This document shows, in pieces, positions 7,964-16,924 of a stretch of DNA of 64,000 nt. Origin of the DNA: Acetobacteraceae bacterium (GTDB lineage Bacteria; Pseudomonadota; Alphaproteobacteria; Acetobacterales; Acetobacteraceae); NCBI GenBank assembly GCA_947475245.1, contig CANJLW010000005.1:62001-126000 (forward strand), written 5' to 3'. The notes below the pieces were generated by a model. That model ran no database searches, had not been told where the DNA came from, and saw nothing but the letters and a program-made list of their open reading frames with translations. A program made the translations under genes and the position numbers. Position 1 is the first letter of the stretch; each line of letters begins with the position of its first letter.

Positions 7964-8953
7964 ATGCAAAAGAACTCCCTCGCGCGCGATCTGATCGCCG
8001 CCGCCGTCGCGCTTGCGTTGTTGCTGTCGGTGCCGATGCTGACCGGCAGCAAGGCGACCACCAACTTCATCATCTATGTCAGCGCCAACGGTCTGCTGGC
8101 GATGTCGCTGAACCTGCTGGTCGGTTACACCGGGCTGGTATCGTTCGGTCACGCGCTGTTCTTCGGCGCTGCCGGTGCCTATCCGTTCGTGCTGCTGATG
8201 CAGAACCTGCCGCTGTCGATCCCCGGCGGCATCGGGCTGACGCTTGCCTTCGCCGCGGTGCTCGCGCTGTTGATCGGGGCGATCTGCGTGCGGTTGACCG
8301 AGATTTATTTCTCGTTCCTGACGCTTGCGTTTCAGATGCTGATCTACAGCCTGATGATGAACATGATCGACTATACCGGCGGGGATAACGGATTAAGCGG
8401 CATTCCGCGTCCGGCCTTTATGGGCGTCGATCTGACCAACGCCTCGACGTTCTATGCGTTCGTCTGTGTTGTGTTCGTCGCGGCGATCGTGGTGATGCGG
8501 GTGGTGGTGATGTCGCCGTTCGGCTTCACGCTGCGCCTGATCCGCGACAACGCCCAACGCGCGACCTTCCTGGGCATCAACGTGGTGCGCATGAAGCTGA
8601 TCTGCTTCGTGCTGGCCGGACTGTTCGGCAGTCTCGGCGGCATCATCATGGCGTTGTTCTCGGCCGGCGCTTATCCCAGCTTCGCGTTCTGGACGAACTC
8701 CGGCGACGCGATCTTCATGATCATGCTGGGCGGCATGAACGTGTTCGTCGGGCCGATCCTGGGTGCCGTGATCCTGCAGATCCTCAACGACTTCGTCACC
8801 CACTACACCAGCCATTACGGGCTGTTCCTGGGCCTGCTGATCCTGACGATCGTGCTGGGCTTCCGCCGCGGTCTGCTCGACTTCCTGTTTGAACGGCGCC
8901 AATCCAGCGAGCAGAGCGCGCTCGCGGCCCAACGTAAGAAGGCGCAGGGCTGA
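7964..8953 (+). CDS. livM: Branched-chain amino acid-type ABC transporter permease (LivM family)
   Basis: Second permease of the importer, 329 residues. Typical LivM segments are SLNLLVGYTGLVSFGHALFF, IGAICVRLTEIYFSFLTLAF, TGGDNGLSGIPRP, and GFTLRLIRDNAQRATFLGI in the cytoplasmic loop that contacts the ATPase. The start is ATG 7964, the first codon of the conserved N-terminus; an in-frame TTG at 7940 lies inside livH and is disregarded. Its TGA overlaps the ATG of livG by one base, implying translational coupling. Confidence 0.93.
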   Translation: MQKNSLARDLIAAAVALALLLSVPMLTGSKATTNFIIYVSANGLLAMSLNLLVGYTGLVSFGHALFFGAAGAYPFVLLMQNLPLSIPGGIGLTLAFAAVLALLIGAICVRLTEIYFSFLTLAFQMLIYSLMMNMIDYTGGDNGLSGIPRPAFMGVDLTNASTFYAFVCVVFVAAIVVMRVVVMSPFGFTLRLIRDNAQRATFLGINVVRMKLICFVLAGLFGSLGGIIMALFSAGAYPSFAFWTNSGDAIFMIMLGGMNVFVGPILGAVILQILNDFVTHYTSHYGLFLGLLILTIVLGFRRGLLDFLFERRQSSEQSALAAQRKKAQG

Positions 8954-9702
8954 TGCTGAAGGTCGAAAATCTGGTCAAATCCTTTGGTGGCGTCGCGGCG
9001 ACCCGCGATGTGACGCTGGATTTCCCCGCCGGTTCGCTGTCCGCCGTGATCGGGCCGAACGGCGCGGGTAAGACGACGCTGTTCAACCTGATCACCGGGC
9101 ATCTGAAGCCGGATTCCGGGCGGGTGCTGTTGGATGGCGAAAACATCGCCGGCATGATGCCCGCCCAGATCGTGCACCGCGGATTGGGCCGAGCGTTTCA
9201 GGTGGCGAGCATATTTCCGTCGCTGACGGTGCTGGAATCGATGACTGCGGCGGTGATGTCGCATCGTGGGGAAAGCGCCAATATGTGGCGTCGCTTCCCC
9301 ATCGACGCCGCGCAAAAGCGGGCGATGGAGCACCTCGATCTGCTCGGCCTTGCGGACGCGGGCGGATTGCTGTCGCGCAACCTGTCGCATGGCGACCAAA
9401 AGCTGCTGGATATCGGGCTGGCCCTGGCGCTGGAACCGAAGGTGCTGCTGCTCGACGAACCGACGGCTGGGATGGGGCCGGAAGAACGGTGGGCGATGAT
9501 TGAAAAGGTTCAGGCGCTGTGGCGTCTGGGCGGTATGACGCTTGTATTCATCGAGCACGACATGGATATCGTCTTCAAGATCGCGCAGACCGTGCGCGTG
9601 CTGCGTTACGGCGCGGTTCTGGCCGAGGGCGTGCCGGATGAAATCCGCGCGAACGAGGCGGTGATCGACGCCTATCTTGGCCGTGAGGAGGAGGACGCCT
9701 GA
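8953..9702 (+). CDS. livG: ABC transporter ATP-binding protein (LivG family)
   Basis: First ATPase of the importer, 249 residues. Walker A is GPNGAGKTTLFN, the signature is LSHGDQKLLDIGLAL, Walker B is VLLLDEPTAGMG and the switch histidine is in FIEHDMDIVFKIA. The phrase ENLVKSFGGVAATRDVTL and the C-terminal IRANEAVIDAYLG are LivG-typical. It overlaps livM upstream and livF downstream by one base each (TGATG). Confidence 0.94.
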   Translation: MLKVENLVKSFGGVAATRDVTLDFPAGSLSAVIGPNGAGKTTLFNLITGHLKPDSGRVLLDGENIAGMMPAQIVHRGLGRAFQVASIFPSLTVLESMTAAVMSHRGESANMWRRFPIDAAQKRAMEHLDLLGLADAGGLLSRNLSHGDQKLLDIGLALALEPKVLLLDEPTAGMGPEERWAMIEKVQALWRLGGMTLVFIEHDMDIVFKIAQTVRVLRYGAVLAEGVPDEIRANEAVIDAYLGREEEDA

Positions 9703-10415
9703 TGGCCGGCCCGGTTTTGCAGGTCGAGAATATCGACGTTTTCTATGGCGCGAGCCAAATCCTGTTCAAGTTGAGTCTGGATGTCGAGCAGGGCCAGACG
9801 CTCGCTTTGCTGGGGCGCAACGGTGCCGGCAAAAGCACGACGTTCAAGTCTATCATCGGTCTGGCCGCGCCGCGTTCCGGCAGCGTGAAGATCAAGGGGC
9901 AGGACGTGCGCGGTCGCGCCGCTTACGACATCGCCCGCGCCGGCATCGGCTTCGTGCCAGAAGATCGGCAAGTCTTCCCTGAGCATTCGGTTGAAGACAA
10001 CTTGCTGATCGCGATCAAAAAAGGCCCGGAAGGGCAGGATTACTGGAACATCGCGCGCATCTACGAAGTCTTCCCCCTGTTGGAAGGCATGCGCGGTCGC
10101 ATGGCCGGGCGGCTGTCGGGTGGGGAGCAGCAGATGCTGACGATCGCGCGCACGCTGATGGGCAACCCCGAGGTCCTGCTGCTCGACGAGCCGTCCGAAG
10201 GCTTGGCACCGGTGATCGTCGCGCAGATCGGCGCGCTGATCCGTCGTCTGGCGGAGATGGGCGTGACGCTGATCCTGGCGGAGCAGAACATGCATTTCTG
10301 CCTGAAGGTGGCGACGCATGCGGCCGTGATCGACAAGGGGCAGATCGTTTACCGCGACACGATCGCGGGGCTGAAGGCCAATGAGTCGATCAAGCAGCGG
10401 TATCTGTCGGTTTAA
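9702..10415 (+). CDS. livF: ABC transporter ATP-binding protein (LivF family)
   Basis: Second ATPase of the importer, 237 residues, closing the five-gene set. Walker A is GRNGAGKSTTFKSI, the signature is LSGGEQQMLTIARTLM, Walker B is EVLLLDEPSEGLAP and the switch region is LILAEQNMHFCLKVA. FVPEDRQVFPEHSVEDNLLI and the C-terminal ESIKQRYLSV are characteristic of LivF. It ends 29 nt before the convergent monooxygenase gene. Confidence 0.94.
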   Translation: MAGPVLQVENIDVFYGASQILFKLSLDVEQGQTLALLGRNGAGKSTTFKSIIGLAAPRSGSVKIKGQDVRGRAAYDIARAGIGFVPEDRQVFPEHSVEDNLLIAIKKGPEGQDYWNIARIYEVFPLLEGMRGRMAGRLSGGEQQMLTIARTLMGNPEVLLLDEPSEGLAPVIVAQIGALIRRLAEMGVTLILAEQNMHFCLKVATHAAVIDKGQIVYRDTIAGLKANESIKQRYLSV

Positions 10416-10444
10416 CCCGAGCCTCCGGACCGGCGCGGCGGGTG

Positions 10445-12085
10445 CTATTCCGCCGCGTGGACCGGTTCGGACACCTGGAAGCCGCGGTAATCGGCGGCGG
10501 CGATGTCCTGGCACTTGCGGCGATAGGCGCCGACCCCGCCGATATAGGGCATGAACACACGCGGCTTACCCGGAATATTGGCACCCATATACCAGGAGGC
10601 CGCCTTGGGAAATAGCGTGCCATTGGCGATGTCGTTGACATGCTCGACCCACGCGTTCTCGGCGTCCGTTGTGGCCTCGATACAGTCGCGCTGGCGCGTG
10701 CCCAAATAGGACAGGCAGTCGCCGATCCATTCCACGTGCTGTTCGATCGACACGATCATGTTGCTGAGGACCGAAGGGCTGCCGGGGCCGGTGATCAGGA
10801 ACATGTTGGGGAAACCGGCGCTCATGAGTCCCAGATAGGTGCGCGGTCCGGCTTCCCATTTCTGTTTCAGCGTCATGCCGTCGCGGCCTTTGATGTCGAT
10901 CGCGTTCAGCGCGCCGGTGACCGCGTCGTAGCCGGTGGCGAAGACGATCGCATCGACCTCGTAGTCCTGTCCGCCGACGCGCAGGCCCTTTGGCGTCAGG
11001 CATTCGATCGGTGTTTCGCGGATGTTCACCAGCGTGACGTTGTCGCGATTATAGGTTTCGAAATACTCGGTGTCGGCGCACAGCCGCTTGGTGCCGATCG
11101 GATAGTCGCGCGGGGTCAGCGCATCGGCGACGCGCTTGTCCTTGACCGTCGCCTGAATTTGCGTGCGCACGAACTCCGCCGCCGTGTCGTTGGCCGCCTG
11201 GTCGAAAAACAGATCGTTATAGGCGGCGATGAACGACGTGCCGCCGCGCTGCCAGCGCCGTTCGTATTCCTGCTGACGTTCCTCGGCGGAGACCTCCAGC
11301 GCCGATTTATCGACAGTTTCATAAACGATCCCAACCCGGCTCGCCTTCTGCTGTGCTCGGCGTTGCGGATAGACGGATTTCCAGGAGTCCTCATAGGCGG
11401 GGTCCATCGCCCTATTGCGGCAGGGGATGGAGAAGTTCGGCGTGCGTTGGAAGACGAACAATTGGTCGGCCTGTTCGGCGATCACCGGAATGGACTGAAT
11501 GCCGGACGATCCGGTGCCGATCACGGCAACGCGCTTGCCGGCGAAATCCACGCCCTCGTGCGGCCATTGGCCGGTGTGGTAGGTCTTGCCGAGGAAGCTC
11601 TCCGCGCCCTGCAGCTTCGGCATCTGCGCGGATGACAGGCAGCCGGTGGCCATGACGCAGAAGCGCGCGGACAGGGTTTCGCCTTGGTCGGTGCCGATCT
11701 CCCAGCGGCGGCGCGCTTCGTTGAAGGTCGCCGAGGTGACTTTGGTGTTAAAGGTGATGTCCCGGCGCAGATCGAAGCGATCGGCGACGTGTCCGGCGTA
11801 GCGCAGGATTTCCGGCTGCGGCGCGTAATGCTGGCTCCACGACCAGTCCTGTTGCAGTTCGTCCGAGAACGCATAGGAATACTGCATGCTTTCGGTATCG
11901 CAGCGCGCGCCGGGGTAGCGGTTCCAGTACCAGGTGCCGCCCACGTCGCTGCCGGCCTCGAAGCAGCGCGCCGTCAGGCCGATGCCGCGCAGGCGGTGCA
12001 GCATATACATGCCGGCGAAACCGGCACCGACGACGACGACATCGATGGTGTCGGATTGTGCGGCGGTGTTCGGCATGGCGGACAT
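10445..12085 (-). CDS. Flavin-containing monooxygenase, Baeyer-Villiger type
   Basis: FAD- and NADPH-dependent monooxygenase of 546 residues. An N-terminal FAD Rossmann motif GAGFAG (residues 20-25) is followed by the SDVGGTWYWNRYPGARCD region typical of cyclohexanone/phenylacetone monooxygenases. The Baeyer-Villiger fingerprint FLGKTYHTGQWP fits FxGxxxHxxxWP (residues 164-175), and GTGSSG (190-195) is the NADPH site. It likely converts a cyclic or aromatic ketone to a lactone or ester; the substrate is unknown. It is divergent from an acyl-CoA ligase gene with about 150 nt between, and convergent with livF. A second start (MPNTAAQ) lies three codons downstream. Confidence 0.9.
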   Translation of the reverse strand: MSAMPNTAAQSDTIDVVVVGAGFAGMYMLHRLRGIGLTARCFEAGSDVGGTWYWNRYPGARCDTESMQYSYAFSDELQQDWSWSQHYAPQPEILRYAGHVADRFDLRRDITFNTKVTSATFNEARRRWEIGTDQGETLSARFCVMATGCLSSAQMPKLQGAESFLGKTYHTGQWPHEGVDFAGKRVAVIGTGSSGIQSIPVIAEQADQLFVFQRTPNFSIPCRNRAMDPAYEDSWKSVYPQRRAQQKASRVGIVYETVDKSALEVSAEERQQEYERRWQRGGTSFIAAYNDLFFDQAANDTAAEFVRTQIQATVKDKRVADALTPRDYPIGTKRLCADTEYFETYNRDNVTLVNIRETPIECLTPKGLRVGGQDYEVDAIVFATGYDAVTGALNAIDIKGRDGMTLKQKWEAGPRTYLGLMSAGFPNMFLITGPGSPSVLSNMIVSIEQHVEWIGDCLSYLGTRQRDCIEATTDAENAWVEHVNDIANGTLFPKAASWYMGANIPGKPRVFMPYIGGVGAYRRKCQDIAAADYRGFQVSEPVHAAE

Positions 12086-12237
12086 TCCCTTGAGCTCGTG
12101 TCGTTTTCGGCGACAGGGTTGGACAGCGGGTCCAGGCTGTCAACGTTCGGCGGCGGTTTCGAACCTTGCCCTTCCGACCGCCATCCCGCAATTTACCGAC
12201 CGACAGGCTCGCTCGTAATCACCGGGAGGATACCAAT

Positions 12238-13935
12238 ATGACAACGCAGGCTTTCAAGGCCGCACGCGATTTCCTGGTGGCGCATCGCACCGACCATGCC
12301 ACCGCGTACCGCGATTTCCGGTGGCCGGAAATGACCCATTTCAACTGGGCGCTGGATTGGTTCGACGCCGAACTCGCCGCCGGCGCCGGGGCGCACCGGA
12401 CGGCGCTGAAAATCGTCGGGGACGGCGCCGCGACGTTGAGTTTCGCGGAACTGTCTGACCGTTCCAACCGCGTCGCCAACGGACTGCGCGCGCTTGGCGT
12501 GCGTCGCGGCGATCGGGTTCTGTTGATGCTGGGCAACGTTCTGCCGCTGTGGGACCTGATGCTGGCGACCATGAAGCTGGGCGCGGTGATGATCCCGGCG
12601 ACAACGCTGCTGACGCAGAACGATTTGCGGGATCGGTTCAATCGCGGGCGGGTGCGTCATGTCGTGACCTCCGCCGCCGATGCGCCGAAATTCGACGGGC
12701 TCGATCCCACGGTCACGCGGATCGCCACCGGGGACGCGCCGGACGGCTGGCATCGGTTCGACGATCTGCTGAACGCGCCCGCGGCCTTTACGCCGGATGG
12801 GCCGACGAAGGCAACCGATCCGACGCTGCTGTATTTTACCTCCGGCACCACGGCGAAGCCGAAGCTTGTGCTGCACAGCCACCAAAGCTACGCCGTCGGG
12901 CATCTCAGCACGATGTATGTGCTGGGGCTGAAGCCGGGGGATATGCATCTGAACATATCCTCCCCAGGTTGGGCGAAGCATGCCTATAGCTGCCTGTTCG
13001 CGCCCTGGAACGCGGGGGCGGCGGTGTTCATCGCCAATCAGCCCCGGTTCAACGCGCCCGCCATGTTGCAGGCGATCGTCGAGAACGGCGTCACCACGCT
13101 GTGCGCCCCGCCCACGGTGTGGCGCATGTTCGTGCAGGAAGACATCAAGGCGCTGAAGACGTCGCTGCGCGAGATCGGTTCGGCCGGGGAGCCGTTGAAT
13201 CCGGAGGTGATCGAGCAGGTCGAGGCCGCGTGGAACCTGACGATCCGCGATTTCTACGGGCAGACCGAAACGACCGTGCAGATCGGGAATCCGCCGAACT
13301 TTCCGATCAAGCCGGGTTCCATGGGCATGCCGATGCCGGGCTATCGCATCCGCTTGTTGGACCCGGAGGACAACGACGCGAAGGAAGGGGAGGTGTGCAT
13401 CGCGCTCGATCCCGCCCCGGTCGGTCTGATGCTGGGGTACGAGCAGGAGGACGGCAGCTTTGCCGCGCGGGGTAAGGATGTCTATCGCACCGGCGACGTC
13501 GCGTCGCGGGACGAGGACGGATACCTGACGTTTATCGGCCGAGCGGACGATGTGTTTAAGGCGTCGGATTATCGGGTGAGTCCGTTTGAGTTGGAGAGTG
13601 CGTTGATCGAGCACGACGCGGTGGCCGAAGCCGCCGTGGTGCCGGCGCCCGACCCGACGCGCACGGCGGTGCCGAAGGCCTATATTGCATTGGCCGCCGG
13701 GATCGCGCCGGACCGGGCCACCGCGCTGTCGATCTTTCAGCACATGCGGACGGCGGTTGCTCCGTACAAGCGGGTGCGGCGGATTGCCTTCGCCGAACTG
13801 CCGAAAACCATATCGGGCAAGATCCGGCGCGTGGAACTGCGGCAGGCGGAAGAAGCGTCCTATAAGGCCGGCACGCGCGATCCGGCGGAATTCCGCGAGG
13901 ACGAATTCCCGGAGCTGACCGCGCGCCCGGGTTAG
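12238..13935 (+). CDS. AMP-dependent acyl-CoA synthetase, benzoate-CoA ligase-like
   Basis: Adenylate-forming enzyme of 565 residues that would activate a carboxylic acid to its CoA thioester. The ATP-binding P-loop is YFTSGTTAKPKLVLHSHQS (about residues 199-217), followed by SPGWAKHAYSCLFAPWNAGA as in benzoate/medium-chain acid ligases. FYGQTETT is the A5 motif, YRTGDVASRDEDGYLTFIGR the A7/A8 hinge, and LPKTISGKIRRVELR holds the catalytic lysine. ATG 12238, behind a GGGAGG site, was preferred to a start at 12166. Substrate not determinable; the ABC importer and monooxygenase next door suggest an imported ring compound (inference). Confidence 0.9.
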   Translation: MTTQAFKAARDFLVAHRTDHATAYRDFRWPEMTHFNWALDWFDAELAAGAGAHRTALKIVGDGAATLSFAELSDRSNRVANGLRALGVRRGDRVLLMLGNVLPLWDLMLATMKLGAVMIPATTLLTQNDLRDRFNRGRVRHVVTSAADAPKFDGLDPTVTRIATGDAPDGWHRFDDLLNAPAAFTPDGPTKATDPTLLYFTSGTTAKPKLVLHSHQSYAVGHLSTMYVLGLKPGDMHLNISSPGWAKHAYSCLFAPWNAGAAVFIANQPRFNAPAMLQAIVENGVTTLCAPPTVWRMFVQEDIKALKTSLREIGSAGEPLNPEVIEQVEAAWNLTIRDFYGQTETTVQIGNPPNFPIKPGSMGMPMPGYRIRLLDPEDNDAKEGEVCIALDPAPVGLMLGYEQEDGSFAARGKDVYRTGDVASRDEDGYLTFIGRADDVFKASDYRVSPFELESALIEHDAVAEAAVVPAPDPTRTAVPKAYIALAAGIAPDRATALSIFQHMRTAVAPYKRVRRIAFAELPKTISGKIRRVELRQAEEASYKAGTRDPAEFREDEFPELTARPG

Positions 13936-13950
13936 GCCCGCAAAGCGACC

Positions 13951-13975
13951 GACCGGCTGTTGTTTCGGGCCGGTC
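13951..13975 (+). terminator. Hairpin downstream of the acyl-CoA ligase gene
   Basis: GACCGGC and GCCGGTC form a 7-bp stem with an 11-nt T/G-rich loop, beginning 15 nt after the stop. No T tract follows, so this is a plausible but unproven terminator. Confidence 0.4.
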
Positions 13976-14015
13976 ACGGCTAAACTGACCTTCGAATTTT
14001 TGGAGTTGCCCCCGC

Positions 14016-15506
14016 ATGTCCGAAACGCGCCAAAGACGGGAGCATGCCGACGAGCAGCCCGCGCGCCGCAAGCGGTCGTTCCTGTTTCGGCTGATCAGGG
14101 CGCTGTTTTTTCTGACGATCGTCGTGGGTGCCTGCGCCGCCGGCGGCGTGGTCTGGTTCCTGAACGATGCCCAGCGCACGCCGCGCGAATGGGCACCGTA
14201 TCTGGAACGACGGGCGGAAAACCATCGCTCCATCATTGTCGACGCGACAGATTTCGTCGCCACCTACCTGGAGCGCATGGATCGGTTGGACCGCACCGCG
14301 GCGATCGACGCGCCCGTGCTGGTGGGCGCCAGGCCGGAACGATCGTCGCCGCTGTCAGGGCGGGTGCGCACCATCGCCTCCATCCAGATGCTGCGCGACG
14401 CGATGCCGTTGGTGCAGCCCGGCGATGTGCTGCTGATGCAGCCCGGTGTTTATAAGATGGAGGGCGAGCGTCCCATCATCTTCTCCCAGTCCGGCACGCC
14501 CAATTTGCCCATTGTTTTTCGCGCGGCGCGCCTGGGCGATGTCACGATCGAGTCGACGGTGATCGAAGGCCTGAAGGTATCCGGCGCGAACTGGCGGTTT
14601 GAGAATCTGGTGATGCGCGGCGGCTGCGGCGATCATCGTTATTGCGAGCATGCGTTCCATGTCGTCGGCGGCGCCCAGGGTCTGGTGTTCCGTAACAATC
14701 GGCTGGAAGACTTCAACGCCCACTTCAAGATCAACGGCGAAAAGGGGCAATTCCCCGATGGCGGCGTGATCGAATACAATACGCTGATCGATACCAAGCC
14801 GCGCGTCACGCGCAACCCGATTACCCCGATCGATCTGGTCGCCGCCAGCAACTGGCGGATCAGCGACAATTTCATTGCCGATTTCGTGCGAGAGGGACCC
14901 GGCGCAACATACGGTGCTTTCGTCAAGGGAACCGGAGAGCGCAATGTGATCGAGCGCAATGTCGTGATGTGCGAATGGAAGCTGACCAACGTGCCCGGCC
15001 AGCGGGTCGGCCTGTCGCTGGGCGGCGGCGGCACCGATCCGCCGCTGACCCGCGACGAAGGACGATCCGGGATCGAGCAGACCAACAGCATCCTGCGCGA
15101 CAATCTGATCGCCTTTTGCAGCGATGTCGGCATCTACGTGAACAAGTCTCGCGGTTCGATTGTGGAACATAACACGCTGATCGACACCGCCGGGATCGAC
15201 GTGCGGTTCAAGGAGTCCACGGCCGAGGTGAAGGCCAACCTTGTCGACGGGTTCATTCGCACCCGCGACGGCGGCACCATGAAGACCGACAACAACCTGT
15301 CGGCCGATCTGCTCGGCTTGTTTTACGGCCAGCATCCGCAACGTCTGCTGTATGAGGATACCGGCAAGCTCGATCTGCGCTGGCGGACGAAGCCCGCCGC
15401 GCTGACGACAGCCGCCGCGCGGAAAGACCTTTGCGGCGCGCCGCGTCCCGCGCAACCCTTGCCCGGCGCGTTCGAGGATTTCGCACCATGCCAAACACGC
15501 CGGTAG
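14016..15506 (+). CDS. Membrane-anchored right-handed beta-helix protein (polysaccharide lyase/chondroitinase-B-like fold)
   Basis: 496 residues. A basic N-terminus is followed by one hydrophobic anchor (FFLTIVVGACAAGGVVWFL, about residues 32-50), so the rest should be periplasmic. From about residue 110 it reads as a parallel beta-helix: IASIQMLRDAMPLVQPGDVL, VIEGLKVSGANWRFENLVMR, VVGGAQGLVFRNNRLEDF, VIEYNTLID, NVIERNVVM and SIVEHNTLID are successive coils with N-rich turns. The opening resembles chondroitinase-B/alginate-lyase-type proteins. Catalytic residues cannot be assigned by eye, so binding, epimerisation or lysis of an acidic polysaccharide are all possible. Its last 19 nt overlap the VanZ-like gene. 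Confidence 0.75.
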   Translation: MSETRQRREHADEQPARRKRSFLFRLIRALFFLTIVVGACAAGGVVWFLNDAQRTPREWAPYLERRAENHRSIIVDATDFVATYLERMDRLDRTAAIDAPVLVGARPERSSPLSGRVRTIASIQMLRDAMPLVQPGDVLLMQPGVYKMEGERPIIFSQSGTPNLPIVFRAARLGDVTIESTVIEGLKVSGANWRFENLVMRGGCGDHRYCEHAFHVVGGAQGLVFRNNRLEDFNAHFKINGEKGQFPDGGVIEYNTLIDTKPRVTRNPITPIDLVAASNWRISDNFIADFVREGPGATYGAFVKGTGERNVIERNVVMCEWKLTNVPGQRVGLSLGGGGTDPPLTRDEGRSGIEQTNSILRDNLIAFCSDVGIYVNKSRGSIVEHNTLIDTAGIDVRFKESTAEVKANLVDGFIRTRDGGTMKTDNNLSADLLGLFYGQHPQRLLYEDTGKLDLRWRTKPAALTTAAARKDLCGAPRPAQPLPGAFEDFAPCQTRR

Positions 15507-16924
15507 AGCTTGCGGCGATCGGGCGCTTCCGTCTCTGGACGATTCTTTATGTCGTGCTGATCGCCTATGCCAGCACGGTGATCGGCCCGGCCGGGATGAA
15601 TTTCGTGCCGGCCTCCGTGATCGACGTGGCCGAACGCTTCCTGGCCCAGGCGACGACCTGGGTCGACAATGGCTCCGACCAGCGTTCCGACTGGATGGGC
15701 AACCTGCTCATGATGGCGGTGCTCGGCTTGTTGATGGCGGGGGCGATGCGGGGGGCTGTCGTCGCCTGGATCGCTTGCTTCGTGTTGATTCTGCTTTTGA
15801 AGTTCACGCAGCTTTGGTTTCCGCCGCGCACGGTGACGTTGAACTACATCGTCGCGCAAAGCGTCGGCGCGGCCGTCGGCGTGGCGCTGTTCGGTCCGCT
15901 CTATCGGCGGCTGCGGGCGATCGCCGGAGCCTATAGCGTCGGTGCGTTGAACAGCCTGCGGCTGGTGCTCCAGATTTACGCCGCCGTCCTGATTGTGCTG
16001 ATCCTGATGCCACTGGATTTCGCGCTCAGCCCCGACGATCTGGCCGCGCAGTGGAACAAGCTGCCCCAGGTCGCGGCCACCGTGACCGGGGAGGGACGTT
16101 CGGTTCTGGTGCGCGCGGTGCTGGTCGTCGCGTCCATTGTTTCGCTGATGCCGCTGGGCATGCTGCTGGCGATCACCACGCGCGGGCGGATCGGGATCGA
16201 GCGTTCCGTGCCGGCCGCGACCTGGATCGGTCTGCTGGCCATGATCGGCGTGCTTGTCCTCTCGACCTTGGTGATCTCCGCGTCGCCGTCATTGCTGGCC
16301 GTGATCTACCGCACCCTCGGCATCGCCCTCGGCGCCTGGCTCATGCGTTTTCTCGCTCGTCGCGACCTGTCACCGATCAAGCGTTTGCTGCGCGCCGCGG
16401 TGCCTTTTGCCGCGCTGCCCTATGTGATCGTGGTTTTGGCGGTGAACGGTCTTGTGTCCCGCCATTGGAACAGCCCCGCCGCGGCGTGGGAGAATGTCTA
16501 TGTCCTCGGCCTGCTGCCGCTGTTCGATTACTACATCGTGACCAAGGCGGAGGCCGCGAAGAACATCGTCGCCCACCTCGCGATGTATGCCCCGATCGGG
16601 GCGATGATCTGGCTGCGGACGGAGCCTCGGTCCCGCGCGATGATGGCCGCTCTGTTGGGGGGCGGGCTGTCGCTGTGCGTGGAGCTTGGTCGCTATCTGC
16701 GCCCGGGGTTGGAAGGCGACATCAACGCCGTGGCCCTGGGCGCCGTCGCCGCCTGGGCGGCAACCAAGATGATGCCCACGGCCTGGTGGATGTTGGAGGG
16801 GATCGGTCGGCCAAAGCCCATCGTCGCCGAAACAGGCGGGCTGGGCTGGCGCGAGCGCGCGATTGCGAACCGCGCGATGGAGAAGTCAGGCGTTCGGCCG
16901 ATCGGGGAGATCGAGCGCTACTGA
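15488..16924 (+). CDS. Polytopic membrane protein with two VanZ-like modules
   Basis: 478 residues, about ten to twelve hydrophobic helices. Two regions resemble the VanZ family: residues about 20-140 (MGNLLMMAVLGLLMAG, then FTQLWFPPRTVTLNYIVAQS and VGAAVG) and residues about 355-430 (NIVAHLAMYAPIGAMIW, LCVELGRYLRPGLEGDINAV). Both keep the hydrophobic helix, acidic/polar anchor, then D/N-x-x-x-N-x-x-G pattern of VanZ ends. ATG 15488, with GAGGA upstream and inside the end of the beta-helix gene, was preferred over 15431. VanZ proteins occur in polysaccharide and PEP-CTERM loci, but their biochemistry is poorly known. Its 3' end overlaps the convergent ligase gene by 39 nt. Confidence 0.75.
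   Translation: MPNTPVELAAIGRFRLWTILYVVLIAYASTVIGPAGMNFVPASVIDVAERFLAQATTWVDNGSDQRSDWMGNLLMMAVLGLLMAGAMRGAVVAWIACFVLILLLKFTQLWFPPRTVTLNYIVAQSVGAAVGVALFGPLYRRLRAIAGAYSVGALNSLRLVLQIYAAVLIVLILMPLDFALSPDDLAAQWNKLPQVAATVTGEGRSVLVRAVLVVASIVSLMPLGMLLAITTRGRIGIERSVPAATWIGLLAMIGVLVLSTLVISASPSLLAVIYRTLGIALGAWLMRFLARRDLSPIKRLLRAAVPFAALPYVIVVLAVNGLVSRHWNSPAAAWENVYVLGLLPLFDYYIVTKAEAAKNIVAHLAMYAPIGAMIWLRTEPRSRAMMAALLGGGLSLCVELGRYLRPGLEGDINAVALGAVAAWAATKMMPTAWWMLEGIGRPKPIVAETGGLGWRERAIANRAMEKSGVRPIGEIERY

Noticed and set aside
12099-12115. Inverted repeat TGTCG-N7-CGACA between the monooxygenase and acyl-CoA ligase genes
   Set aside because: 5-bp arms are too short to call an operator, and no regulator gene is nearby.
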